Source: Metallyticus violacea
Lineage: Eukaryota; Arthropoda; Insecta; Mantodea; Metallyticidae
Reading direction: 5' to 3'
Length of the DNA stretch: 64,000 bases
NCBI GenBank assembly: GCA_030762175.1
Contig: CM060846.1
Location: 232,749,512-232,813,511 of the forward strand
Shown here piece after piece: positions 46,491 through 58,516 of this stretch (positions are counted from its first letter, which is position 1; every line of letters begins with the position of its first letter). The notes under the pieces were generated by a model. It saw only the letters and a program-made list of their open reading frames with translations, searched no databases and was not told where the DNA came from. A program made the translations under genes and the position numbers.

Positions 46491-48954
46491 ACAATGTGTA
46501 ATTGTAATAAATACATGCTTATTTATTACAACTAAAATGTCACAAGAGTGCAATGCTATAAAATTAAAATAACCCATTTGCTCATACAATGCAAAATAGC
46601 AATAGTTAGATGATGCACTATTACAAACTGGTATAGAGCTGAACTGTGGTATCATAGAGATTCAGAGATGTAAGGGGTAGATGTAAGTCAAATCTGTACA
46701 AAACACTGTAATACACAGTGAAAATAATAATTCACGTAGTCATGAGGAACTCTCAACATCAAAATCAAATTCAGAATATCAAAATAAATGTTTCTCTTTC
46801 AAAACAATGATGACTGCAATTGGTTGAAGTAGTAACATTTTCCTATTTATTAATTAGTACATTGTATTTTAATGCAAGTCATATAGGACAATTTAATGCA
46901 ATCAAGATATCATACAATAGTGAAGAAGAAAAGGAGGGAAAAATACATCCATATATTATTTTATTTATGAATGCTTTAATAAAATTTAGGACAAAGAGTC
47001 ACCTACAGAGTTAAAGCAATGATCAAGGAGGAAGGTCATTATTTGGGATTTAACTATTGGTAGTTTTTCTGCTCATTTTATGAAATTTGGCAATTTGTTA
47101 TACAATTCTACTGCTAAATATATTACCCCATTTTGGCTGATTTTAGTGCTCTACAAGGAAGTAAATTATTTGTCTAGCGTTACAGTAATACATGTTCATG
47201 TTAATTGTAAAAAGATTGCCTATGTCCATAAGATTTGTTTTTATGAATAAAAACTCATAAATGTAGATACAAGAACATAGAGGCTATATTATCATTGCTC
47301 TTAATCAGGCTTCAGGCATAGGCATTTTACCAAAAAGCATGAAGTTAGGTGTGCACAGACCACCCTGTTGTGTTGGTCAAGGCAAAAGTGAGGAAAGGCA
47401 ACCTTCACTCATTGCATATACATGTTACCATTCAAGTACAGCACAAATACATATGCATATTTACAGATATAATTTATAGAGTGTACAGAAAAGAATTGCA
47501 CATTATTTTCAATAATTGATTGAAATATACAGGTTTTATCATTCTGAAATAAAATATAATATGCTTGAAAAAACAAAAATATGCGCATAAAATGCATTTT
47601 ATCATAATGAATTGCACTGAAATATTCTTAATGTAACAAAAGAAAAGCATCTATTTTCACTCTAAATTAAGTTTGTATCTAGAAAAAATAGTTTTGTCAC
47701 ATGATGCAACATTATAACAATAAAATGGGATACCACAGGGATATATGTTCAAGGATTTGCTCTTACTGTTGGTATCTAACAGAATGTAGAATGTCCTTTA
47801 TGCTATATAATTGCATATTTAACATTTTTACCAAAAATGTATTTGAACCTATGTTCACCCCTGTAGGTACAACAATTCTGATTCACCCAGTCCTTGAATA
47901 GCTCAGTTATGAGTTGAAGTACCTTGGGCTTTTCTAAACTGATGAATCCAGAAAAGAAATGATCATAGATAAATATTCAAAATGCCTCTTAATGAATAAC
48001 TAAGGGTCCAGAAATTGTTCTGAAGCTACAGATTTTACAATGTTGGCTGTACTGCTTTCATCAGGATCAAAATATGCTATTACAATGAGTACATATTATG
48101 AAAGTGTTTGATACAGTACACAATGCACATCAAGTCAACTGTCCAAATGCATTACAATAAGTTATGGTTTTAGGGGAACATTAGGAGCAATTTCTTAAAA
48201 TTATTTTATTCTTGAAGGAGCTTCCAAGAACATGTTCTTAGCATTCAATGAAGCAGCCAAGATCTCTGAAGGCAGCTCTTACATGCTCAGTCACTCTATG
48301 AACAGCATGTGTGCATGGAAGAACATAACCTCCCTCCAGGGTTCAGGTAATATTTTTCTAGCTTAATATATACTACCAATTAATTGTGAAATGCTATTTG
48401 CATAAATTTATATTTTCATGAAAAAATGCATATTATATTAATTAATTACAGATAGAGCACATGAACAGGATTTGATGCCTTCACCATGTATGACACAGTA
48501 TCCATTACAAGTAGGTATCTATAAAATATTTTCTCTCATTGATTGCATTTGGCCACAAAAATGAATCAGATTTTCCAACAGCTTTTCAGTGTTTGTCATT
48601 CACTTTTTCTAATACTTCTGAAGTTATTATTCTCTTTCCAATATGATTGGCAACATAATTTCCACAAAAACATTTGCTATGTATCTTGTGACAAACATCT
48701 GGTATTTTGTCCAGTCCAGCCCATATTTTCTGATCTAGTGCTGTATCTCTAATCTCATTCAGAGCATTATTAATATCTTAGGGTCGACTTTTGGAGAGCT
48801 TTCTTATTCATGTATTTAAAAAAAAAAATTTATGAAACACTTTGGATCTTTTTGAAAGGAAGTTGCTATGTTCAAAACATCATACACAAAACTCAACAAA
48901 ACCCTTATTGCTTTTCTGGATCTGATTTTGATGTTCACAGTTCTTCTAGATTAA
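46491..48954. other. Intron filler, AT-rich, nothing recognised
   Basis: No repeat family or coding block was seen over ~2.4 kb. Confidence 0.45.
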
Positions 48955-49229
48955 ACCGCCATGGGTAGCTGAGGTTGTTACGGTGTGGACTCATTAGATG
49001 GAGATCTGCGATTCGAATCCCGCCAAGACCGTTTTTCCAAGACTGAGGTTTTTCCAAGTTTTCCTCATTCCTCATAAATGGCAAAATGGAGGTACCCTAA
49101 ACTTAGGCCTGAAACGTTTCCTTCCTTAAAAATAAATTCTTTCCCAATGTATTATTTCATCTCATGTATCATCAGTGTCCACTGTCTGTGGTACTCCATA
49201 GTAAAAATGGGCATTAAACACCATTCATT
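48955..49229 (+). repeat. SINE, Leu/Ser-tRNA-type family, full length, plus strand
   Basis: The head starts ACCGCCATGGGTAGCTGAGG, the B box is GATTCGAATCCCGCC, the body is complete and the tail is CCATTCATT. The near-perfect 9-bp flanking repeat is CTAGATTAA / CTGGATTAA at 48946-48954 and 49230-49238. Confidence 0.92.
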
Positions 49230-49399
49230 CTGGATTAAGAAATTTAACATTTTCATTGTGCTCATTGTGTTTTGTAAAGAATCCAGTTATAACTGTCCTT
49301 ACATCCTTTTGGTACAATTGCAAAATATAATCTTGTCCCAGGACTTGAGTACACAGACTCAAACCACTCATTGATAATACTATGAGGATAATCACTTAC

Positions 49400-50275
49400 T
49401 AGGAAGGTACTTCAGTTCCAACAAACATATTTTCATCAAAATCCCAAGGGGTAATTTTGGGTCCCCATATTGTATTGGTGCTATTCTTTTGTCTGCCCCT
49501 TGATAATCATCACACCAAAATCTCCAAATATGCACAACCTCTGGACTTGTATTTTTTTGGCAATATGGAATCCATGCTAAGAGAATAACAAGCTTTATTA
49601 AATTATGTTCCAGTAACAAAATGAATGAATGAATGGTGTTTAATGCCCGTTTTTGCTACAGAGACACCACAGGTGGTGGACATGGATGATACATGATATG
49701 AAATGAATATTAGGGAAAGGATTTTTTTTAAGGAAGAAAATGTTCCAGGCCTAAGTTTAGGGTACCTCCCCAGCATTTGCCATTTATGAGGACTTAGGAA
49801 AACCTGGAAAAAACCTCAGTCTGGGAGGACGATCCTGGTGGGATTCGAACCCCAAACGTCCTGCTCACAAGTCTGCACCTTAACGATCTCGGCCACCCAT
49901 CGCAGTGTATTCCAGTAACCTGCAGACAAAGCTGCATGATAGGTTCTTTATAACAAAATTATATTGTCATCTACAAAAAATTTGTGGTTGTTTAAAGACC
50001 AATGTGTTATGCATAGCAGACCACTAGCTATGATTGTGGTGAACCTGTGGAAACTTCAAAAGTGTCAATGACATGGCATTTAGCATTGACATTACAGAAA
50101 GTCTGATTATGGCATGTAATCAATTTGGTTTTACTAACTGTGTGTTTTGTAGTCATGCTTATTGCTTAGCATTTTAATAAGTCTTCACTTACATTTATAG
50201 TTAAGATATCTTCATTATGTGTGATTCTACAATGACCTATAGTAAACATTTGTAGAGCTTTGCAGAAAAACAAAA
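49400..50275. repeat. Unclassified interspersed repeat, copy 2, interrupted by a SINE
   Basis: It matches the 22.74-23.23 kb repeat on both sides of the SINE at 49618-49909: TTTATTAAATTATGTTCCAG before it and CCTGCAG..AAA..TGCATGA after it, then GGCATGTAAT, TTTATAGTTAAGATA and GACCTATAGTAAACATTT. Removing the SINE and one TSD restores collinearity with the first copy. Confidence 0.75.
49618..49909 (-). repeat. SINE, Leu/Ser-tRNA-type family, full length with (ATTC)n tail and TSD
   Basis: The tail is GAATGAATGAATG on the plus strand and the body is complete. The head has GATTCGAACCCC and CCTTAACGATCTCGGCCACC. The 10-bp target-site duplication TTCCAGTAAC lies at 49608-49617 and 49910-49919. 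Confidence 0.93.
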
Positions 50276-51299
50276 CTCACCAGCACATTCAAAGGTATGT
50301 AGGGTTCCTATAACTGAAATTTAATACAGATGTGCTGGTTCAAATCCAAATAATTTTCTTATTCCAAAATGAACTGAACCTACATACTACTAACTCCCTC
50401 CATGAGTCACAGTGTCATTCTTTTCTGCATAAACTAAACTTCAATCTGACAATATGGTGACCAACACAAGGCCTATTTACAATATGAAAGGATACAGCTC
50501 TCATTTCATTTCATATTCCAATACCATGCTAGTACTTAGAAAATATGAACTATGTACAATAACCAAAAGCTAATGTTATTGAAAATGCTACCCATGAAAT
50601 TGAAAGGGACATTCTAAACTTCATCCAAAATTGACTCAACATGTTGCCAGAGATGTTTGGTCTTAAAGAAAGGTTTCTTTCTTGAACACAAGAGAGTGAA
50701 AAGTATGCTGGACCAATACCCAATGCCAAATATAATTGAAACTAGATAATGGAGGAAAAAAGAAAGAGACATCAATTTTTTAAATTACTCAAGATTGGGT
50801 TTGTCATTCATCACAACTTTTGTGGACATGTCCTTATTTTGAGCAGAATGACCATTCACAAACAATTTTTAAAATTCATTGGTTGACCCACAATTTGCTG
50901 ATCAAAAGCAAACAGTGACCAACAACATTTATAATCTTTGTTCATAGTTATATGACTTTTTTTTATGTCACAGTTATATCAATAACAAATTCTAGGAGGC
51001 AGTGACCCTGTAGTATTCACTGAACAGACAATACTGTCTATTGAATCTTCTTTCAGTTCCCACAGCAGCAATAGTATGATATCCACTTGCATCTGTGCAT
51101 CATGTATGATATAAAAAATATAATCCAAAATCATTGCAATCAAAACATTATCTCACTGGAATTACCAGTTTTCAGATTTTACAAATCAATTGAAAGTTGA
51201 AGGTAAATATGTGTCATTATGAAATAATATTTACATTTATTTAAACTTAAAAAATACACCAAATGCTGTTTATAGATTGTTTTTCAGTTCTGCATTGCA
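50276..51299. other. Intron filler, nothing recognised
   Basis: It may include the unplaced 5' end of the hAT element that follows. No inverted terminus was identified. Confidence 0.4.
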
Positions 51300-53160
51300 A
51301 TGGTAAAAAGGAAATGCCACTTTACAAATAAATTTGTGAAAAATTTGTTTTTTCCCCTGGTTGAAGGAAATGAAAACAGAATGTATGTCCTGCAAACCTG
51401 GTACTATGTTTCAGTAGTTAACCAGGGTGCTAGAGATTTAGACATTCACATTAAGTTAAAGGAACATTCCAGATGTGGCAGGGGAGAAAATCTCTCAAAA
51501 TTACAAATTATTTTACAAAACCAAACACAGAAGTTCATGATTTGGTGTGGGGTGTAGATGGTGCAGTTGCCTTCCAAGTTATAACACATCATAATACCTA
51601 CAATACCATGGATTTTTGTAAGATGTATTTCCTGATTTGAAAATAGTTGTTAAAGTGTCAACTGAGAAAACAAATACTGAAGCTTTATAAAATTTCTGTA
51701 TTGGCTCATGTATTCATTGGCATATATAAATATGTAAGTAATCACAGTGCCATTAAATTTAAGTATGGCTTCCTTTGGAAGGAAGTAAAGCCATGGGACC
51801 CATGTCATAGATTTATGGCATGTAAAAGAACTTCAGGTCTGAAAAAAGAGGCCTCTGAGCAAAATTCATTGACCATTTCATGCAATTGAATGGGAAGTTG
51901 ATGACCTGAGATGTTAAAAAGCAACCACATATAAACCAAATAAATAAAAATAAAATAAGAACAATCTGTTTCCTATTTTATTAATTATTTTGGTCATGAA
52001 AATGGTGGCCAACATGTAAAATTTGGGACCTTGAAAGCAGCCCAATGAAACAGCTGAGACAAGAGCAAGTTACCTGCATGAATGTTAAACAAATCTTGAG
52101 AATAAATGTGTAGCTTTCAAAAAGACAACAGCAATAAAATGTTTGAAGTTGTTTACAGAAGGGATGGAAGTAAGCTTTATTCAAATTTGAAGAGAATGAT
52201 TTAGCTATCATTAACTGGAGTAAGGTGTCTAGCCCACATCTTAATAATTGCATTCAGATGGGACAGATAAATAGGGCATTGATTTGTATTCATTCATTTT
52301 GAAAGTTTACAGTCATTTCTGAATCTTTATGTGAATCTTTTAAAGGATTTTGTGATTTCATTGATGTGGAATACCATCTACTTTATCATAGGAAAACTCT
52401 GAAATTTTTCAAAGATCCGTGAAGTGTACTTGTATCATATGCATTATATGGTCATTGCATTTAATTTCCACTTTGAGTGAAATAGAAAAGAAGAACAATT
52501 TCTTGATTGATGTGATAAGGCTTCTCTCGTCAGTGTCTGGTACATTAGAAAAGAGAAAAAACAAAACTTTCATTCCATTGAAAGTACAAGACATTATCTA
52601 GCAATTGGAAAATGATGACCATGAACATACATTTATTAACAATGTTGAAAAACTTTATGAAATGTCTCAATACGTAGATTCAACCAGAGTGAATGTTCAT
52701 GCTCTTGAGTGGCTGATTTTGAAAATATTTCATGAAAAATTGTAGAAGGGCCCAACTGGATTTTGACTCATAAAGATGTGCACATAAATAATGCAAAATA
52801 CTTTATAGTATTTAATTTGAAAAAATTTGCAATCAGCTACAAAAATCAAGTGCCATCACAGAGAAAAAAATGCTTTTACTCTATTCAGAACTGTAGAGGT
52901 GAGAAAGAATATTCAGAAATATTGAAGTTTGCACAATTGTTCTTTGCTATTCCAACCAATAGTGCTTCTGTTGAAAGATTTTTTCTTTAATTAAAGCTCA
53001 CTGGACTAATGCAAGGTACAAATTAAATGCTGATTCATTGAGATGAATTGTAGTAGTCTACTTTAATTTAAAGCATTTCACATGCAACAAAGTTTCATAT
53101 TTACTGAAAAAGATAGATGTTCTCAAAAAGAATCAGGTCAAATATAATATTTAATTTCAT
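51300..53160 (+). pseudogene. BED-type hAT transposase relic, nearly full length
   Basis: Frame 51300-51557 starts MVKRKCHFTNKFVKN and has YVSVVNQGARDLDIHIKLKE, then HSRCGRGE, a decayed BED zinc finger (the paired Cys are lost). Next come VITHHNTYNTMDFCK, YVSNHSAIK and, after the SINE, CESFKGFCDFIDVEYHLLYH, LKFFKDP, EKRKNKTFIPLKVQDII. Finally ILKFAQLFFAIPTNSASVER, then frameshifted AHWTNARYKLNADSLR, which is the C-terminal dimerisation block of hAT transposases. The order matches the SCAND3/ZBED-like hAT group. Multiple stops and frameshifts are present, and an Arg-type SINE sits inside. Confidence 0.8.
51759..51950 (+). repeat. SINE, Arg-tRNA-type family, 5'-truncated
   Basis: It begins at TATGGCTTCCTTTGGAAGGA and continues through ATGGCATGTAAAAGAAC to ATATAAACCAAATAAATAAA. 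The tRNA head is missing. It is inserted in the hAT relic. Confidence 0.85.
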
Positions 53161-55934
53161 GTCGGAACCAATACCTGCGGAACTAGTTTTGCATAATTCA
53201 ACAGTAAGTGGAGCATAAGATTATCAAATCAACTCACTAGATAATTAACGGGGGAAAAAAAAAGAATCAGATCATTTGAAATATATGCATGTCATGCAAA
53301 AATTTATATGTAATTGTGAATGTTTATTGTTATGATTGTAAATTTCTTTTATTTTCAAAGTATTTTGGTATAATATATATTTATAATATCACATAACAAT
53401 TTCAAGTATTTTTATACACAAAGCACACAATCTTTTGTAATCAGTTACTAAATATTGACATAATTAATTATATACAATGGGTACAAATATCTTTAATACA
53501 TTGCATACTCATTCATTATTGAGAGAGGTGTCATCATTTCAGCATTTCAAAAATGTCAATTCTACTGAAGAAGATTACTGTTTTGACTTGAAGAGAAAAC
53601 TGTTTGATTAATGTGCTTTGTATGTGGAAGGCCTGTGAGGCAGTTGCTTAATATTTGGACAACAGTATTTACATATAGCTAACACTATATGTAATCACTT
53701 TCAGCATTTGATAACTGTGAGCACATATAGATTGATACACATACAAAGTAGCAGGGTTGCACTCATGGATTGTGCAACATACCTTAAATGGTGATGAAGT
53801 GATAATATGCGGTGCTAAGTTTTGTGGCGGTTTTAAGTCTGGTGGATGATTAACAGGAAATGAATATGTTTTTGATCATATATGATTAAGTAGTACGGAA
53901 AATTAATCAGGTATATCAAGAGGGAATTAGTTGATGTAATATAGGTTCTGCAGAATGTGTTAATTGAACGTGTTGATTTCAGATGGGCCAGTCCTTTGTC
54001 TGTCTCTGGCTGTTTCTGATTATTTTCTGCTGACGAATCTTGAATTCCCATAGATGCCTCTGCTATGCTGATGTTCTGAACACCATAATTGGCCGCTATC
54101 AAAGTGGTGTTCCTCTCAGGGATTATGCAAATTGTTTGGAGCGTTTTGGAGTTGATCGCAGAGGAGTAAAAGACAATGGATAGGATGTTGTCAATAATAG
54201 AGTTGTTGTACAGTTCAGAGCATTTATTTTAACAGTCACTTATAATTCCAGACACGTTTGGACCACTTGCAAAGAGTTGAACAAAAGTATTCCAACGATT
54301 TTCTCCTATCAATAACACACCATAAAATTCTGATAATTTTCCTTATAATGTAAGTCATACATTCAGCTTTTTATTACTATTTGAAATTTAGTGAGACCTC
54401 AGACTGCCTAATGTTCATTGCTTCCTACCAAATCTGTTTCTATTAAAATATTTCTAATAATTGTTTCTATCAAATTGTTCCGAACAACTGTCTCCCCCTG
54501 ATTGTGTCTACCAACTTGAACTGATTGATTGTATCTACCAAAATGAATTTAACTTCTTGATTGCATCTAAGAAATTCAACTGACTTCAAAATCCTTCCAA
54601 ATTGAACTTTTTCTTTTAAGTGCCACTATGTGAAAATTCAAATTTTAGAATATTCTAGACACTTCCTAACCCTTATTCTCTGGTGGCTTAAAATTTTGTT
54701 GATAGAAGATTCTTGAAGCAAGAATAGAAAACTCGATTACTCATTGGCTGAAATTATCCCTTTCTTCCCTGCATTGGATACGTTATACTGTGAGATTTCT
54801 CATTTTTAAGGGTCGCTTTCCCAAGGGTGAAAGCAAGTTTATATGGTTTACTTCAAGGACTTTTCCACAAAGGCTGGAATAGAAAGGGTCCTGTGTTATT
54901 CAAAAGTTGACCTTGCGAATGGCTCCAGAATGTACCAACAAAGATACATATATATTTCATCTTTAATACACATATCATATCTTTGCCTCTTGTACACTTC
55001 ATAAAATTATATAAATTAAAATACACATACTAATATATGATTAAACCATAATACCTTATAATCGTTTATTATTTCTATAGAAGTTCAATCTGGATCTCTT
55101 GCTACAGTTTGTAATAAATGGGTTAAATATCATTATCGGTTTCACAGGTGGTTTTGGCACAAATTTCTAAAGTGTTGGAAAGAAGAAACTACAAACAATA
55201 AAAATAAAGAAAGTATAAACTGCATCAAAAGATGTCAGAAGTTCATAGGAAAAAGTGCAAGATATAATAGATATATGGGAATGCTACACAAAATAAAAAT
55301 CTATACAAAGGTTTGAATCATTAAATATAAATTTATGCCATATTTATTATTCTATAGTTCCCATTAAATTAGAGAAATTGTTCCTTCCCCTTTATTTAAA
55401 ATATGCAAAAAGGACAATAATAAATGTGAATATATTGGCAAGGAAAAGAAGCTTTGTGAGAATTTGGTCAATAATAGAAATTGAAATGGCCCTTATGAAA
55501 GGTTACAAAGCAAATAATACTTGCATGGTACTTTAAGAATAAGAGTAAAAATATATACAAGAGCTACACTGTACGAATAATTACCTAATTTGTGCACAAT
55601 AAAGATAAAGGTAAGTCTCTTATAACTCTGCTGGTGCACTCTCTTTACACTTGAGAACAAGAGAATTTTCTGGTGATGTTCCTCATATAATTATACCACA
55701 TAAAGGAATTAAATGGACATATCCAAAGTTCACTTGTCATTAATACCTCTATAAGCATTGCTTAATTTCCAACCCTTAAAAACATAGCATAAGGAACTTA
55801 GCTATTCGGTTAAGAATCCATCAAAATGCCGAGGAATTGTTTACTTCATCTTTTATAATTGCTTTTCCAACATTATTTTAATAGAGTCATGCAATGTTTG
55901 ATGAGTAATATGGATAAACACTGTTGTTGATGTT
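53161..55934. other. Intron filler, nothing recognised
   Basis: A diverged set of CTACCAA..TGAACTGATTG-like short repeats lies at 54430-54600. An 89-codon minus-strand frame (53833-54102) has no domain. Confidence 0.4.
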
Positions 55935-56200
55935 TTAGTTCCATACTTTAAAGCCATTTTCTAGCATTTTTGCAGTTTCATTTATTTCAGATTGTAATTC
56001 TTTTTGTTTAATGTTACTGAGTAGCATATTAGTATCATCGGTGAATAGGACAGTTTTAGGTTCAGCAATATTCACAGTGAGGCCATTTATACATACCAGA
56101 CTTCCAGAATAAGTACTTACTGCTGACATGAGGTTTTATGTTTCAGCCAAGGACACCTTCCTGCCTATCCTTGAACTTTTGAGAAGTCACCAGTCCACAT
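55935..56200 (-). pseudogene. CR1/Jockey-type LINE RT scrap (FADD region)
   Basis: The minus-strand frame 55935-56129 reads EPKTVLFTDDTNMLLSNIKQ and then LQSEINETAKMLENGFKVW, matching the VLFADDT.IL...........L..WF block around the RT catalytic pair. The first catalytic Asp pair is kept as TDD. Confidence 0.62.
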
Positions 56201-56599
56201 TCATTTGGCAAAATCCCTGACTTTAGAGCAATGTATTTTTGTATGTAACTGTTATTATAAATATGAAACAGCTTATTTCACTTGTGAGGAATTTATTTTA
56301 CATTTACCTGGGCAATTACCTTCTTCCAAAACTGCAATTCATGAATAAATTTGATACTACTGTTTGGTGCAAAACAAGAAAAACATGCAAAGATGTATAC
56401 TTTCAATAGAAGACAAATTGGTAAATCCTGAATATTTTTCAGCAAAATCACTACCAAATTAGCACAAGTTTGATGTTTCAGTATCTTCTGCTTTCAGCAA
56501 CAAAATTGTTAAAACTCAAACCTTACAAGTGTAAATGTGTCCATTGTCTATGACAAGGTTATGCCATAGCATGTGCGCATTATTGTGAGTGGTTTCTTT

Positions 56600-56950
56600 T
56601 ATCAGTGACTGAAGGGTTAATCAACTCACAGCTTGCATTCTTTTCAGACGAGGCATGGTTCTACCAAAATGGTCATATGAACACTCAAAAAACTCTCTAG
56701 TGGTGTTCTGAAAATCCAAACTGTTTAAAAGAAACCCCTCTTTACAATAGGAGTTTGGTATGCAAATAGAGCAAGATGCATAAGGCGTGCCAGCTGTGGC
56801 ATGTCCAGCTGCTCTAATGCCAAACCCTGTATGAGCAGTAAGGACATATCCTGGAAGCCCTGTATTAAGAACAATAACAATATGGTCCAAGAATGCACTC
56901 CTGGGTAATGTCACATCTAACTGTTGCATGATTTGGTCTTGATATTTCTA
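56600..56950 (+). pseudogene. Tc1/mariner transposase scrap
   Basis: The plus strand reads FFSDEAWFYQNGHMNTQKT, WCSENPN, ETPLYN and after a frameshift IGVWYA, matching the SDEA.F...G.VN..N...W..ENPH...E.PLH..K.GVWCA block, which contains the second catalytic Asp. Similarity fades after it. The 102-codon frame on the other strand (56621-56929) is its antisense. Confidence 0.6.
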
Positions 56951-57483
56951 TTTCAACAAACTGTTTCTTATAACAAATTTTTATTGTTCAATTTCAAATT
57001 TCAAATTTCACTAATTTAGTTCCACTTACTTGGACATGTTTCAAAGGTGGTTGCCTTCATCGTCAGCATGATCCCAAATCATATTTAATTATAGAACACG
57101 TTAAGAAAATGTTTAAAATGCTATATACTTCAGTCAAAAGAACATTTTCATTATACAAAATGTAAATGAACTACAGCACAATGATTTCAGAGATGTGTCT
57201 TACACAAGCAATATTATATAGGGAATCCATGGCTCAGGAAGAAAAATAAGGAACCATATGGTTGTAAAAAGTTGAAATTACATGATTATTAAGTCAATGT
57301 CAAAGAAAAATGGAGTAAAATTTTGCTTCAGGTCTTCTAACCTGCTTTATGAGTGAGGAAATCCCAATTTTCAAAGCACACCATCAGTGCTTTCAAGTAC
57401 TATAAAAAAATTCTTGGAGTAATCATATAATAGAACAACAATAAACAACGATTAGCCAATTTGTCATGTTAAGCACTTCACTG

Positions 57484-57680
57484 TGTAGCCTAATATATAA
57501 AGCAACAGATTGTGATCCCAAGATCAGGTGTTTGGTAGATTGTTATTTACTTATTTTAATTTTATGATGAAGTAAATGGAAATAAAAGTATTCAATGGGA
57601 TTTGAACTGGATAACAATTATTTGCTTTACTTGATATCAGTTTCATACCAACTGCACTGGAAACATGCTGCATAACTTCA
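57484..57680. repeat. Two tRNA-like scraps in opposite orientation
   Basis: Plus 57484-57545 has TGTAGCCTAATATATAAAGC, like the A box of Arg-type tRNAs. Minus 57590-57670 has an AGTTCAAATCCCATTG B box. Neither folds as a full tRNA by eye. Possibly remnants of another SINE. Confidence 0.35.
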
Positions 57681-58415
57681 ATCCATGTTGTAGTATTATT
57701 TGGAGTAGAAACTTTATTAATCAATAGTACACTAATTCGTAAGAATCTTAATGTCACAACTTTTAAATATGAGCTGACATTTCATGGATTTCCCATCTCA
57801 AATTGCTTTCTAAGACTCCTCAATAATTTTTGAAATTATTGCAGTGTACTATTAAAAAAGCTTCATTAAAATGAAACATATTAACATTAAAAGTTATAGT
57901 AATATAGTGGAGGAACAAACTGTTTCAAAATACTGGGCATTTCATTATACATGCATTTGTTGATGACATTTAACTATATAATATGCAAAAGTTATGCATT
58001 CTATTAAGATCAGTTTTAAAAAAGAAAAAATTACATTTACTGCAGTAGACATTTCCAAACCTATACAAGGGGTAATTTTCTCTTTTTGAATATTGCACAA
58101 ATACTACTTTAATATTAAAATTCTCTTACAATATGAGCCTTAGAGTGGTTAATAAACACTTATAATATGTTCTGCAGTAAATAATTTTCATTCATTGCAA
58201 ATCTTTAAGACATTTCCAAAATACATTTATTTGTGAGTATATTCCTTTTCTTTTAATGCACATCTCATTTACTGACAAAGTATGCCATCCTTTATTTCTT
58301 CCTGCACCTTGTATCACACAATAAAATTGCACAATATGAGAAAAATATGTTACTCTCTTTTTTTTTCCCTCCCCAAAAGATAGCTTTCAGAATATAAATA
58401 TTTCATTATACTTAC
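57681..58415. other. Intron filler
   Basis: AT-rich. Nothing recognised until the exon donor. Confidence 0.4.
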
Positions 58416-58516
58416 CAACTGTCATTTTACCACTAATGAATTCGGGGCTTCTCTGTGTGTCTGCTATGGCAGCAAGAGGAATGCCCCAATTTGCCACAGG
58501 ACCCCAAAAATGAGTG
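58416..58516 (-). CDS. MPC1: MPC1 internal coding exon (mitochondrial pyruvate carrier 1)
   Basis: MPC1 pairs with MPC2 in the mitochondrial inner membrane and imports pyruvate into the matrix. This 101-bp exon encodes 33 full codons plus one base at each end. It reads [20 protein letters not shown] and continues to ISGKMTV, which is the most conserved stretch of the MPC family (FWGPVANWG followed by the ISGKMT segment). On the minus strand the acceptor is a T-rich run ending in AG (complement of 58517-58518) and the donor is GTAAGT (complement of 58410-58415). The first base completes a serine codon, matching the family's MST-HFWGP. The last G joins the CA that opens the exon at 43693 to give alanine, so the phases agree. 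The preceding exon with the N-terminal ~20 residues was not located. Seen: sequence and splice sites. Known: family function. Confidence 0.93.

Larger units (their letters stand above)
43694..58415 (-). other. MPC1 intron, 14.7 kb, repeat-filled
   Basis: The two MPC1 exons are joined in phase 1 by GTAAGT...TTTTCAG, which defines this intron. It contains complete Leu/Ser-type SINEs at 44.6, 49.0 and 49.6 kb, Arg-type SINEs at 44.9, 46.3 and 51.8 kb, a hAT relic at 51.3-53.2 kb, a LINE RT scrap near 56 kb and mariner scraps near 45.5 and 56.7 kb. I saw no additional MPC1 exon inside it. Any cassette exon would have to preserve phase. Confidence 0.85.

Noticed and set aside
56621..56929. A 102-codon minus-strand frame with a fairly balanced composition.
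   Set aside because: The plus strand of the same interval carries mariner transposase motifs (SDEAWFY, ENPN), so this is an antisense shadow.
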